A DNA stretch of 64,000 nt from CAXMNX01 sp964194845 (GTDB lineage Bacteria; Pseudomonadota; Alphaproteobacteria; Rhodobacterales; Rhodobacteraceae), in contig CAXMNX010000004.1 in the NCBI GenBank assembly GCA_964194845.1, positions 1 to 64,000 on the forward strand. Reading direction: 5' to 3'. Under the pieces are notes generated by a model. That model had not been told where the DNA came from. It was given only the letters and a program-made list of their open reading frames with translations, and did not search any database. Shown here piece after piece: positions 16,448-24,569 of the stretch (positions are counted from its first letter, which is position 1; every line of letters starts with the position of its first letter). The position numbers were made by a program, and so were the translations under genes.

Positions 16448-16825
16448 ATGAACATGCCCGCCCCGCCCACCTGGCCGCGCCCGCCGGCCTGCCTGCCGCA
16501 CGATCAGCTGGACATCCCGCCCAATGGCGCCCGCATTGCGGTCGCCGGGCTTGTGCTGGTGCGGCAACGCCCCGGCACTGCAAAGGGCGTCATCTTTATC
16601 ACGCTCGAGGATGAGACCGGCATCTCGAACGTCATCGTCTGGCGCAAGATGTATGAACGCTTCCGCCGCGCGGTGATCGCCGGACGCGCGTTAAAGGTGA
16701 CTGGCCGGGTTCAGCGCGAAGGCGGCGTCACCCACGTGATTGCCGATCAGATCGAAGATATCTCGCCGATGCTGGACGAGCTGACCCGCCCGCAAAGGCC
16801 GCGCATTACTCAACCGCCGGAATAA
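16448..16825 (+). CDS. Orphan C-terminal OB-fold domain of error-prone DNA polymerase DnaE2
   Basis: The 125-residue product matches only the extreme C-terminal OB-fold (tRNA-anticodon-type) domain of DnaE2. Key stretches are IAVAGLVLVRQRPGTAKGV, FITLEDETGISNVIVW, YERFRRAVIAGRALKVTGRV and REGGVTHVIADQIEDISPML. The full polymerase is over 1,000 residues and its PHP, palm, fingers and HhH parts are absent here. The frame is intact, with its own ATG (a second ATG lies two codons later) directly behind an SOS box. DnaE2 normally works with ImuA and ImuB in SOS mutagenesis. This gene may be a deletion remnant or a free-standing SOS-induced OB protein. Its 3' end overlaps the opposite CoA-ligase gene by 16 bp. 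Confidence 0.85.
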   Translation: MNMPAPPTWPRPPACLPHDQLDIPPNGARIAVAGLVLVRQRPGTAKGVIFITLEDETGISNVIVWRKMYERFRRAVIAGRALKVTGRVQREGGVTHVIADQIEDISPMLDELTRPQRPRITQPPE

Positions 16826-18036
16826 TCCCGCGCATCTTCGATCACCACGCCGTCGCGCGGAAGATCGCCGGGCGCCACGACTTCAACCTCGGCGCCAAGC
16901 TTCAAAAGCTCGCGCACGCTGGCGGCAACTAATTCAAGATCGATCCCCTCGCCTTCGACACGAAAGCTCATCGCATCAAGGTCGCCTGCGCGCGTGATCA
17001 CAACCCGCGCGCGCGATACATTGTCGTGCCGCGCCACCAGTGCTGCCACCTGTTCGGGACGAACGAACATACCCTTCACCTTCGCGGTCTGGTCGGCGCG
17101 CCCCATCCATCCCTTGATGCGGGTATTCGTGCGCCCGCAGGGGCTGAGGCCAGCCATAACCGCCGACAGATCGCCGGTCGCAAACCGAACAAGCGGATAA
17201 TCGGCGTTGAGCGACGTCACCACAACTTCGCCAACTTCGCCGTTCGCGACAGGTGCGCCGGTGCCGGGCGTCACGATCTCGACGATAACGCCTTCGTCGA
17301 CAATCATCCCTTCCATCGCCGGGCTTTCATAGGCGATCAGGCCAAGATCCGCCGTGGCATAGCATTGCAGGCAGGAAATCCCGCGGTCCGCATAATATCC
17401 GCGCAGCGCCGGAAATAACGCGCCACCCGACACCGCCGCCTTGGTGAAGGCCAACCCAACACCCATCCCGTCAGCACGCTCGAGAATGATCTTCAGATAG
17501 TCGGGCGTGCCCGCATAAACCGTCGCCCCAAACGCCGCTGCTGCCTCAACCTGTTGTTCGGTCTGACCGGTGCCCGCTGGCAACACGGACGCGCCCACTG
17601 CGGCGGCACCGCTTTCAAATATCATTCCCGCAGGCGTCAGGTGATAGCCGAAACAGTTTTGAACAATATCAGCCGATCCAATACCAGCGGCGCAGAGGAA
17701 CCGGCCCAACCGCCACCAGTCGCTGCCGCGCATACCCGGCTCAGCGATCGGACCCGGAGACTGGAAAACATGATCAAATTCGGACGGAGCGCGCGTCGTA
17801 AGCCCGCCAAACGGCGGGTCCGCGCGCTGAAGCTCCACCAGGTCCGATTTTCGCAAAACCGGAAGGGCGGAAAGCGCATCGACGGTTGTGACGATGGCCG
17901 GATCAACACCGCTCAGGCGATCCGCATTTCCAGGGAGTTTCCGCGCCCGCGACATTTGTTCCGGCAACATCTTGGCATATGCCGCCGCTCGCGCATCTTC
18001 GCTGCGCGCTTCCAGATCATCAAAAAAGCTGCTCAT
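16810..18036 (-). CDS. PaaK-like phenylacetate-CoA ligase family adenylate-forming enzyme
   Basis: The 408-residue protein resembles phenylacetate-CoA ligase and related adenylate-forming enzymes. It begins with SRARKLPGNADRLSGVDP, and includes the central NCFGYHLTPAGMIFE and GTPDYLKIILERADGM, the ATP-binding region AAVSGGALFPALRG, the Asp-containing LVRFATGDLSAV, and the hinge GWMGRADQTAKVKGMFVRP. The usual PaaK length is about 430, so it is nearly full length. It should activate a carboxylic acid to its CoA thioester via the acyl-adenylate. The start overlaps the 85-residue gene upstream by 4 bp, and it follows the Liv-type transporter genes, so the substrate is probably imported by that transporter. 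The acid itself is not identifiable. Confidence 0.85.
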   Translation of the reverse strand: MSSFFDDLEARSEDARAAAYAKMLPEQMSRARKLPGNADRLSGVDPAIVTTVDALSALPVLRKSDLVELQRADPPFGGLTTRAPSEFDHVFQSPGPIAEPGMRGSDWWRLGRFLCAAGIGSADIVQNCFGYHLTPAGMIFESGAAAVGASVLPAGTGQTEQQVEAAAAFGATVYAGTPDYLKIILERADGMGVGLAFTKAAVSGGALFPALRGYYADRGISCLQCYATADLGLIAYESPAMEGMIVDEGVIVEIVTPGTGAPVANGEVGEVVVTSLNADYPLVRFATGDLSAVMAGLSPCGRTNTRIKGWMGRADQTAKVKGMFVRPEQVAALVARHDNVSRARVVITRAGDLDAMSFRVEGEGIDLELVAASVRELLKLGAEVEVVAPGDLPRDGVVIEDARDYSGG

Positions 18037-18290
18037 TGTCCCTCGTGCGCACCATCAGGGTCATAAAGATACAGCGTCACCGGGCCGCCGGCCTGCTCGG
18101 CCCAAAGCACCGCTTCACGCACCGAAATGTCCTGGCGTTCCGCATAGTCGATCAGCACGCCGAATTCTGCCTCGACCTGATCCGCATCCTCTGCCTCGTT
18201 GTTCTTCGCGGCACTTTCCATCACCGCCATGACCTTGCTCCATCTGTAAGTTCGCTCCCGCAGATCAATCAAATTTACCAACATCGTCAA
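18033..18290 (-). CDS. Small conserved-looking protein of unknown function
   Basis: The 85-residue acidic protein (MTMLVNLIDLRERTYRWSKV to VTLYLYDPDGAHEGQ) has no recognisable enzyme motif, signal peptide or membrane segment. A central helix rich in Glu, Asp and Ala precedes YAERQDISVREAVLWAE. Its stop overlaps the start of the PaaK-like gene by 4 bp, so the two are translationally coupled. It lies downstream of the LivF-like ATPase and its terminator. It may be an accessory factor of the ligase or transporter, but this is a guess from position. Confidence 0.7.
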   Translation of the reverse strand: MTMLVNLIDLRERTYRWSKVMAVMESAAKNNEAEDADQVEAEFGVLIDYAERQDISVREAVLWAEQAGGPVTLYLYDPDGAHEGQ

Positions 18291-18396
18291 TTCTCCAGTC
18301 GCCGGTCATAGTGCCCCGGCAAAAATTTATTCAGCTATGCGCCACGCCTCTCAGAGCCGGATACTTTCAGGGCTTCGCCTTTTTATAAATACGCAA

Positions 18397-18421
18397 AATA
18401 AAAACCCGCGTGCGCGACGGG
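18397..18421 (-). terminator. Rho-independent terminator after the LivF-like gene
   Basis: Read on the minus strand, a CCCG...CGGG stem with a G-U extension (18405-18421) is followed by a T-rich run TTTTTATTTT (18404-18395). It lies 19 bp beyond the stop codon of the ATP-binding protein gene at 18440. It would separate the transporter genes from the 85-residue/PaaK-like pair. Confidence 0.65.
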
Positions 18422-18439
18422 CGCGCAATATGATGGCAC

Positions 18440-19261
18440 CTAGCTTAGCCAACGCTTGCGCCGCCGATAGGACCGCACGTCGCGAAACGATTTCCGACCC
18501 TCTTCCGACATGCCCAGATAAAACTCCTTAACGTCAGGGTTTTCGCGCAGGTCCGCCGCGACACCATCCATCACGACGCGACCGGATTCCAGTATATAAC
18601 CGTAGTGCGCAAATCTTAGTGCGACATTGGTGTTTTGCTCGGCAAGCAGAAAACTCACGCCTTCGCGCTCGTTCAGATCTTTCACAATGCCGAAAATTTC
18701 CTCGACCAGTTGCGGCGCCAGACCCATCGACGGTTCGTCCAGCAGGATCATTTCAGGCCGCGACATCAACGCGCGCCCCAGCGCGCACATTTGCTGCTCG
18801 CCGCCCGAGGTATAACCGGCTTGTGCCTTCCGGCGTTCTTTCAGCCGGGGAAAATACGAATATACCAGCTCAAGATCATCCGCGATCTTGGCACTGTCGC
18901 GGCGTGTGTACGCGCCAGTCAGAAGGTTCTCCTCAACTGTCAGATGCTCAAAACAATGGCGCCCTTCCATCACCTGGATCACGCCGCGCTTCACAAGTGC
19001 GGCCGGTTCCAGATCCTGCACGTTCTCGCCGCGATAGGTAATCGTGCCCTTGGTCACGTCGCCGCGTTCTGACTTCAACAGGTTCGACACCGCCTTCAGC
19101 GTCGTAGTCTTGCCCGCACCATTGCCGCCCAGAAGTGCTGTGATCCCGCCTTCCTGCACGTTCAGGCTGACGCCTTTCAGCACGAGGATGACATAGTTGT
19201 AGATCACCTCGATGTTGTTGACCTCCAAAAGAGGTGTGTCGGTTCTTGCGCCGTCGAGCAT
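18440..19261 (-). CDS. livF: Liv-type ABC transporter ATP-binding protein
   Basis: The 273-residue ATPase has Walker A LLGGNGAGKTTTLKAV, the ABC signature YTSGGEQQMCALGRAL and Walker B MILLDEPSMGLAPQ, followed by a switch His region. QVMEGRHCFEHLTVEENLL is characteristic of LivF. LivF and LivG form the ATPase pair of branched-chain-type importers. The C-terminal extension (RKSFRDVRSYRRRKRWLS) is longer and more basic than usual. It is transcribed after the substrate-binding protein, with a strong hairpin in the 132-bp gap. The family includes many transporters of aromatic or short-chain acids besides amino acids, and the adjacent CoA ligases favour an acid substrate. Confidence 0.9.
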   Translation of the reverse strand: MLDGARTDTPLLEVNNIEVIYNYVILVLKGVSLNVQEGGITALLGGNGAGKTTTLKAVSNLLKSERGDVTKGTITYRGENVQDLEPAALVKRGVIQVMEGRHCFEHLTVEENLLTGAYTRRDSAKIADDLELVYSYFPRLKERRKAQAGYTSGGEQQMCALGRALMSRPEMILLDEPSMGLAPQLVEEIFGIVKDLNEREGVSFLLAEQNTNVALRFAHYGYILESGRVVMDGVAADLRENPDVKEFYLGMSEEGRKSFRDVRSYRRRKRWLS

Positions 19262-19285
19262 GGATCGATCACCTCCTTTAGCTGT

Positions 19286-19375
19286 CCCGGACGTGCTCCG
19301 GGATCTCGTGGGTCTGTCGGGCGCGGCGATCTCGCCGCCGCGCCCTTTGTCAGAGACCCCGGAACATGCCCGGGG
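19286..19375. repeat. Three adjacent hairpins after the substrate-binding protein gene
   Basis: Between the binding-protein gene and livF lie three inverted repeats: CCCGGA/TCCGGG at 19286-19302, a strong 10-bp stem GGGCGCGGCG/CGCCGCGCCC with a 7-nt loop at 19319-19345, and CCCCGG/CCGGGG at 19357-19375. None is followed by a T-run on the minus strand. Such stems after a binding-protein gene often protect its mRNA, which would raise its level over that of the ATPase. The CCCCGGA-type arms recur at 53230-53251. Confidence 0.65.
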
Positions 19376-19393
19376 TGAACCGGCCAGGCCGGA

Positions 19394-20674
19394 TCAGTTG
19401 CAGCGCAGCTCGATATTGTTTTCAGCTGCATAGGCCATCGAGTCTTCTTCGATCAGCGCATTGATCAACTCGGAATCCGGCGCGGTAAATTCGGTGATTA
19501 GATTCCATGTCTTCGCCGAGGCATCCCACTGCTGCACCGCGCCAAGACCAGGACCACCGTGATTTTCGCAGGTGACAGTGAACTCCGGTCCAAATGCCGG
19601 CAGCCCCGCGGCCGCCATTTTCGCTTCGGTGATCTCGAGCGCTTCCATGCCATCGCGCATCATGCCCGGCGTGATGTCGGTGGTGCCGTGGATTTCCATC
19701 GCAGTCTTGATTGCTTCAGCGGCCAAGAAAGCAGCATAAATCGTGCGGTTATAAAGCACTGTTCCAATGTTGCTACCGTCGCCAGCGGCCATTCCAGTAT
19801 CGACGATGTGGGTTTGAATGTCGTCGAAGATCGGAAAATCTGTGCCCACACCATTCATTGCCAAGGCCTTGTACCCATGCGACGCCTCGCCAGATGGCAG
19901 CACATCGGCTTCAGCGCCTGACCACCAGACACCGATGAAATTCTCCATCGGATAACGGATGTTGGCGGCTTCCTGGATCGCGACCTGGTTCATAACGCCC
20001 CAGCCCCACATCAGAATGTAGTCAGGTTTCTCCCGCCGAATTTGCAGCCATTGCGACTTCTGCTCCTGACCAGGATGGTCGACCGGCAGAAGGCTCAACT
20101 CGTAGCCGTGCTTTTTCGCCAGCTCTTCCAGCGTGCGGATCGGCTCCTTGCCGTAAGCGGAGTTGTGATAAACCAGCGCGATCTTCTTGCCGTTCAGATC
20201 GCCACCGTTCTCGTCCAACAGATAATTCACCGCAACGCTTGCAGCCTGCCAATAGTTTGCCGGATAGTTGAACGCATGGCTGAAAACTTTTCCGTTCGCC
20301 GCCGATGTGCGGCCATACCCCATGGAGTGAACCGGTACGTCATCGACAACACCTTTCGGGATAATCTGATAGGTAATGCCGGTCGAGAGTGGCTGATAAA
20401 CTAGGCTGCCTTCGCCTTTTGTCGCCTCATAGCACTCCACACCCTTTTCGGTGTTGTAGCCGGTTTCGCATTCCACGATCCGCACCTTAACACCGTTGAT
20501 GCCGCCGTCGCGCTCGTTCAAAAGATTGAAATAGTCAACGTAGCCGTCCGCCAGCGGTACACCGCCAACGGCAAAGGGCCCGGTCCGATAGCTCAGCCAC
20601 GGAATAACCAGATCGGCCATCGCAGGTGCGGCTGCCATCATAGCCACCGCAGTTGCAGTCAGTAGTCGTTTCAT
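19394..20674 (-). CDS. Liv-type ABC transporter periplasmic substrate-binding protein
   Basis: The 426-residue protein begins MKRLLTATAVAMMAAAPAMA, a Sec signal peptide cleaved before DLVIPW. The body is a type I periplasmic binding fold of the LivK class, with GPFAVGGVPLADGYVDYFN, a Cys-bearing IVECETGYNTEKGVECYE loop, KIALVYHNSAYGKEP and ENFIGVWWSGAEADVLPSGE. A good Shine-Dalgarno sequence (GGGAGG) precedes the ATG. It is longer than LivK of E. coli (about 370), as is common for members of this subfamily that bind aromatic or other carboxylates. Its neighbours are permease, ATPase and CoA-ligase genes on the same strand. The ligand is not determinable from sequence. Confidence 0.9.
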   Translation of the reverse strand: MKRLLTATAVAMMAAAPAMADLVIPWLSYRTGPFAVGGVPLADGYVDYFNLLNERDGGINGVKVRIVECETGYNTEKGVECYEATKGEGSLVYQPLSTGITYQIIPKGVVDDVPVHSMGYGRTSAANGKVFSHAFNYPANYWQAASVAVNYLLDENGGDLNGKKIALVYHNSAYGKEPIRTLEELAKKHGYELSLLPVDHPGQEQKSQWLQIRREKPDYILMWGWGVMNQVAIQEAANIRYPMENFIGVWWSGAEADVLPSGEASHGYKALAMNGVGTDFPIFDDIQTHIVDTGMAAGDGSNIGTVLYNRTIYAAFLAAEAIKTAMEIHGTTDITPGMMRDGMEALEITEAKMAAAGLPAFGPEFTVTCENHGGPGLGAVQQWDASAKTWNLITEFTAPDSELINALIEEDSMAYAAENNIELRCN

Positions 20675-20729
20675 TTGTTTATACCTCCCATGGTATATTG
20701 TTTACATTCTCTTGGTCTTTATGACCGCC

Positions 20730-21806
20730 CTAATGCGGGAACGGCCACAATCTCAGTTTTTCCTTTGCCAACCGCCAAAGTTGCGCCAGCCCATGCGGTT
20801 CGGCGACCAGAAAGCCCATGATCAGCCCGCCCACGATAACCAGTTGGAAGTGCGCGACCAGATCGGTGGGCCAGCCCAGCATGTCCGAACCTACCACTTT
20901 CAAAAGCACCGGCAGCGCCACAAGAAATGCAGCACCCGCGAAACTTCCGAATATCGACCCCAACCCACCGATGATGATCATAAACAGGATCAGGAACGAT
21001 TTTTGAATGCCAAACACTTCGCCCACTTCAACCGCGCCCAGATAAACCGCAAAAAATAACGCGCCTGCGATACCGATAAAGAACGACGACACCGCAAATG
21101 CACTCAGTTTCGCGTGAAGCGGGTTCACGCCGATAATCTCGGCGGCGATATCCATATCGCGGATCGCCATCCATTTCCGCCCGACCGAACCGCGCGTCAG
21201 ATTGCGCGCGACAAGGGCCAGAACGGTCGCGAATGAAAGGCAGATCAGATAGGTCGCCCAGGCCGCTGTTGCAGGCCCGGTGACCGCCACCCCAAACACC
21301 GTGCGTTCTGGCGAATTGATCATGCCGCTGGCGGAATAATTGAAGAACCACGGAACTTTGTTGAAAAGCCAGACGAGGAAGAACTGTGCTGCCAGCGTCG
21401 CGACCGCCAGATAAAAACCCTTGATCCTCAAGGACGGCAGCCCAAAGATCACGCCGACACCGGCAGTGATAACCCCCGCCAGCACGATATGGATCAGGAT
21501 CGAGACATCGGGGAACGCCGTCATCAGCTTATAGACGGCGTAGGCCCCCACGGCCATGAACCCGCCGGTACCCAGCGACACCTGCCCGCAATACCCGGTC
21601 AGAATATTCAGCCCGAGGGCGGCGATGGCATAGATCAGGAACGGCACCAGCAGCGCGTTGGCCCAATAATCGTTGATGAAGAACGGCACGACCAGAAAGG
21701 CGACGGCGAGCGCGACGTAATACCCGGCCCGGTCGAGCTTGATCGGGAACGTCTGCGCGTCCGCTGTGTAGGACGTCTTGAAGTCACCGGCTTCGCGATA
21801 GAGCAT
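20730..21806 (-). CDS. livM: Liv-type ABC transporter permease, LivM class
   Basis: The 358-residue integral membrane protein has about eight to ten hydrophobic segments and the LivM-type signatures AALGLNILTGYCGQVSLGTG and RDMDIAAEIIGVNPLHAKLSAF, the latter being the EAA-like loop that contacts the ATPase. GGLGSIFGSFAGAAFLVALPVLL closes the conserved core. The ATG at 21806 was preferred over an upstream start because the extra residues carry no family resemblance. A 96-bp gap holding a GC-rich hairpin separates it from livH. Confidence 0.88.
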   Translation of the reverse strand: MLYREAGDFKTSYTADAQTFPIKLDRAGYYVALAVAFLVVPFFINDYWANALLVPFLIYAIAALGLNILTGYCGQVSLGTGGFMAVGAYAVYKLMTAFPDVSILIHIVLAGVITAGVGVIFGLPSLRIKGFYLAVATLAAQFFLVWLFNKVPWFFNYSASGMINSPERTVFGVAVTGPATAAWATYLICLSFATVLALVARNLTRGSVGRKWMAIRDMDIAAEIIGVNPLHAKLSAFAVSSFFIGIAGALFFAVYLGAVEVGEVFGIQKSFLILFMIIIGGLGSIFGSFAGAAFLVALPVLLKVVGSDMLGWPTDLVAHFQLVIVGGLIMGFLVAEPHGLAQLWRLAKEKLRLWPFPH

Positions 21807-21858
21807 CAGACGGCCTCCCCCCACGTCACAGTCAGAACGCCAGCTTCGCGCCCAGCGT

Positions 21859-21882
21859 CCCCCCCTCCTGCCAGGAGGGGGG
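21859..21882. repeat. GC-rich hairpin between livH and livM
   Basis: CCCCCCTCCTG and CAGGAGGGGGG face each other across a single base, which in RNA gives a stem of about 9 bp with a short loop. A further GGGGGG run follows at 21885-21891. It has no T-run and may act as an RNA stability element within the transporter operon. Confidence 0.6.
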
Positions 21883-21902
21883 TCAGGGGGGAGACAACGC
21901 GC

Positions 21903-22889
21903 TTACACCCGCTCAATGATCTTCTCCCCAAACAGCCCCTGCGGACGGAACACCAAAAACAGAAGCGCCAGCACATAGGCGAACCAGTTTTCGGTCGCGC
22001 CACCAATCATCGGACCTATGGCGAACTCAAACAGCTTCTCGCCAACACCAATGATCAACCCGCCGACAATCGCGCCGGGGATCGAGGTGAAGCCGCCCAG
22101 CATCAGAACCGGCAGTGCTTTCAGCGCGATCAGAGACAGCGAAAACTGCACCCCCGATTTCGCGCCCCACATGATCCCCGCAACCAGTGCCACAAAGCCC
22201 GCAATCGACCAGACCAACACCCAGATGTAATTCAGCGAAATGCCGACGCTCAGTGCTGCCTGATGGTCGTCCGCCACTGCGCGCAGCGCCCGGCCCTGCT
22301 TGGTGTATTGGCTGAACAGCACCAGCCCGGTCACCAGAATGGCCGCGATTACCGTCGCGACCATGTCCAGATTGTCGATGAAAAGCCCGTATCCGAAGGC
22401 GTCGAATGTGATCCGGTCGATGGTTTCGTTCAGCCCCTGCGGCAGCCCGACATCCAGCGTCTTGATGTCCGAGCCCCACATCAGATCACCCACGCCTTCC
22501 AGGAAAAACGCCAACCCGATGGTCGCCATGAAAAGGATGATCGGCTCTTGGTTGACCAGATGCCGCATCAGGAAATGGTTCACCGCCCAGGCAAGTGCGA
22601 CCATCAGAACCATTGTCAGGATGATCGCCAGGAATGCGGGCGCGTGCCAGCCAAAGTGGTGAATTTTGGTGCCGAAGATCGAGTTGATCAGGTGGCTGAA
22701 TGGCACCTGCCCGTCCATGATCCCCACCAGCGTCAGCGCGGCGAACAGCGCCATTACGCCCTGGGCGTAATTGAAGATGCCTGACGCCTTGAAGATCAGC
22801 ACGAAGCCGAGGGCGACGAGGCTGTAAAGCACGCCCGCCATCAGGCCGTTGATGGTGACTTCTATGGCGAAGAGGAGTTGGTCAGGCAT
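21903..22889 (-). CDS. livH: Liv-type ABC transporter permease, LivH class
   Basis: The 328-residue membrane protein opens with LLFAIEVTINGLMAGVLYSLVALGFVLIFKASGIFNYAQGVMALF in the family style and carries the LivH motif GRALRAVADDHQAALSVGIS, the cytoplasmic coupling loop. LGGFTSIPGAIVGGLIIGVGEKLFE near the C-terminus is also typical. It is a little longer than E. coli LivH (308). Its start overlaps the stop of the alpha/beta hydrolase gene by 8 bp, so a hydrolase sits inside the transporter operon between livG and livH. Confidence 0.9.
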   Translation of the reverse strand: MPDQLLFAIEVTINGLMAGVLYSLVALGFVLIFKASGIFNYAQGVMALFAALTLVGIMDGQVPFSHLINSIFGTKIHHFGWHAPAFLAIILTMVLMVALAWAVNHFLMRHLVNQEPIILFMATIGLAFFLEGVGDLMWGSDIKTLDVGLPQGLNETIDRITFDAFGYGLFIDNLDMVATVIAAILVTGLVLFSQYTKQGRALRAVADDHQAALSVGISLNYIWVLVWSIAGFVALVAGIMWGAKSGVQFSLSLIALKALPVLMLGGFTSIPGAIVGGLIIGVGEKLFEFAIGPMIGGATENWFAYVLALLFLVFRPQGLFGEKIIERV

Positions 22890-23628
22890 GAACTGTCTCC
22901 AATTTCAACAGTTCCTTGTTAATGAGTTGCGCAAATCCAGTTGGATCCTCGGCCATCATAAGGTGCCCGCACCCCGGCATCTTGATGACAGATCGAGAGA
23001 CCGAGACGACATTTTCGGGAATTTTCCAGCCTTTCGCCGTATGTTCCCCCGCAAGCAATATCAGCGGCATGTGGTTCGCCGCTACCAGCACGCTTTTAAG
23101 ATAATTTGGATGGTTAGTCGCTTTGACGACCGCCCTGGCCTGTTCATGGATCGTTTCCGGCGGCTGAAAGTCCAGCCAATCTCGCGCCAATTCTTCGGTC
23201 CGTGCATCAATGAGTACGCCCGCCGCATTTATCCATGAACCCGGGTCTTCTCTGTATTGGCGCATGATCTTACGGATATGCGAAACCGGCTTGTCGGCAA
23301 TTTCCGCAGACCAGAATGCGTCGGCGGGCGTTAGATTCCCCTCCACCAGCGTGAGGCTCGAAAACGCATCGGGCGATTGCGCCGCTGCCAATGCCGCCAC
23401 AGCGCCGCCAACCGAGTGACCAACGATGTGAGGACGCTCCATCGCCTGAGCAGTCCTAAATACGTGACTAGCCTGATCGTTTAATGTCCAATTCTTCGCT
23501 AATCGGCGCATTGAGCCATACCCGAGAAGATCAATCGATGTTGCTTCGCGCGGCGCAAGTGCCGACAGCATTTCCGGGATTCTCAGGTGCCCAAATAATC
23601 CGTGAACGAACAGAATTGGCCTAGTCAT
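22882..23628 (-). CDS. Alpha/beta-fold hydrolase within the Liv-type operon
   Basis: The 248-residue protein has an alpha/beta hydrolase fold: oxyanion-hole region ILFVHGLFGHLR near the N-terminus, the nucleophile elbow IVGHSVGGAVAALAAA, and a C-terminal histidine in PGCGHLMMAEDPTGF. No signal peptide is seen, so it is cytoplasmic. It overlaps livG by 8 bp upstream and livH by 8 bp downstream. It may hydrolyse an ester or thioester of the imported compound, which would fit the neighbouring CoA ligases. Codon use in this gene is a little less GC-rich than in the flanking transporter genes, suggesting it was inserted into the operon. Confidence 0.82.
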   Translation of the reverse strand: MTRPILFVHGLFGHLRIPEMLSALAPREATSIDLLGYGSMRRLAKNWTLNDQASHVFRTAQAMERPHIVGHSVGGAVAALAAAQSPDAFSSLTLVEGNLTPADAFWSAEIADKPVSHIRKIMRQYREDPGSWINAAGVLIDARTEELARDWLDFQPPETIHEQARAVVKATNHPNYLKSVLVAANHMPLILLAGEHTAKGWKIPENVVSVSRSVIKMPGCGHLMMAEDPTGFAQLINKELLKLETVHA

Positions 23629-24439
23629 GGCTCACCCCCAGATACGCATCCACCACTTCCTGATTGTTGCGCACCTCGTCCGGGGTTCCATCACCAATCT
23701 TGCGACCGTAATCCATCACGACGACGCGGTCGGAGAGGTCCATCACCACGCCCATGTCGTGCTCGATCAACGCAATGGTCGTGCCAAATTCATCATTGGT
23801 ATCAAGGATATACCGCGACATGTCTTCTTTTTCCTCGACGTTCATGCCCGCCATCGGTTCGTCCAGCAACAACAGCATCGGTTCCGCCGCCAGTGCGCGT
23901 GCCAGTTCGACGCGCTTCTTCAACCCGTAGGGCAGCCGCCCAACCGGGGTTTTGCGGATGTGCTGGATCTCCAGAAAGTCGATGATCTTTTCGACGAACG
24001 CGCGGTTTTCAACCTCTTCCCTCTCGGCCCGGCCCTTCCAGAGCCCCTGCGCGAAGATGCCGGTCGTCATATGCGTCAGCCGCCCGGTCATGATGTTGTC
24101 GAGAACGCTCATCCCGTCGAACAAAGCGATGTTCTGAAACGTCCGCGCGATGCCCTGCCGCGCCACATGATGGGGCTTCATCGACGGGCGTTTTTCGCCC
24201 CTGAACCAGACCTCGCCTTCCTGTGGGTGATAAAACCCGCTGATCACGTTCAGCATCGAGGATTTGCCCGCGCCGTTCGGCCCGATGATTGCCCGGATCT
24301 CGCCCTCGTGGATGTCGAAGGTGACTTCCTTGATCGCGGTCACACCACCGAACGTGAGCGTGATATTCCGCATCTCCATCAACACGCCGCCGATCTGGCG
24401 GCCGTCCGTGGTGGTGTAATTGCCGGCCATGGCGTTCAT
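23621..24439 (-). CDS. livG: Liv-type ABC transporter ATP-binding protein, LivG class
   Basis: The 272-residue ATPase has Walker A IIGPNGAGKSSMLNVISG, the LivG-type ARTFQNIALFDGMSVLDNIM segment, the signature region LPYGLKKRVELARALA and Walker B MLLLLDEPMAGMNVEEKED, then ALIEHDMGVVM. The ATG at 24439 was chosen because TTTGGAG lies about 8 nt upstream and because the domain begins soon after; a longer frame to 24556 would cross a cluster of hairpins. With LivF it forms the nucleotide-binding pair of the importer. Confidence 0.9.
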   Translation of the reverse strand: MNAMAGNYTTTDGRQIGGVLMEMRNITLTFGGVTAIKEVTFDIHEGEIRAIIGPNGAGKSSMLNVISGFYHPQEGEVWFRGEKRPSMKPHHVARQGIARTFQNIALFDGMSVLDNIMTGRLTHMTTGIFAQGLWKGRAEREEVENRAFVEKIIDFLEIQHIRKTPVGRLPYGLKKRVELARALAAEPMLLLLDEPMAGMNVEEKEDMSRYILDTNDEFGTTIALIEHDMGVVMDLSDRVVVMDYGRKIGDGTPDEVRNNQEVVDAYLGVSHD

Positions 24440-24482
24440 TCGTTCGGCTCCAAAGTACGAAAAATGACGCATTTTCCGCATG

Positions 24483-24548
24483 GATTTCGACGCGAAATCG
24501 CCGAATTTCGGAAACCGCGGGGGTTTCCGACGCGAAGTCCGCGTCGGA
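24483..24548. promoter_or_regulatory. Cluster of overlapping hairpins before livG
   Basis: Three inverted repeats lie in the 130 bp between fadD-like and livG: GATTTCG-ACG-CGAAATC (24483-24499), GGAAACC-GCGGG-GGTTTCC (24510-24528) and TCCGACGCG-AAGTC-CGCGTCGGA (24526-24548). The last two share bases 24526-24528, so they cannot both form completely. Such alternatives could act as a transcription attenuator or an mRNA processing site between the ligase and the transporter genes. Confidence 0.6.
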
Positions 24549-24569
24549 CTTTGCAACCGCCTCTCACAA

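Noticed and set aside
21489..22784. 431-codon open frame on the plus strand
   Set aside because: Antisense to livM and livH, rich in Arg, Gln and His as expected for a shadow of GC-rich membrane-protein genes.
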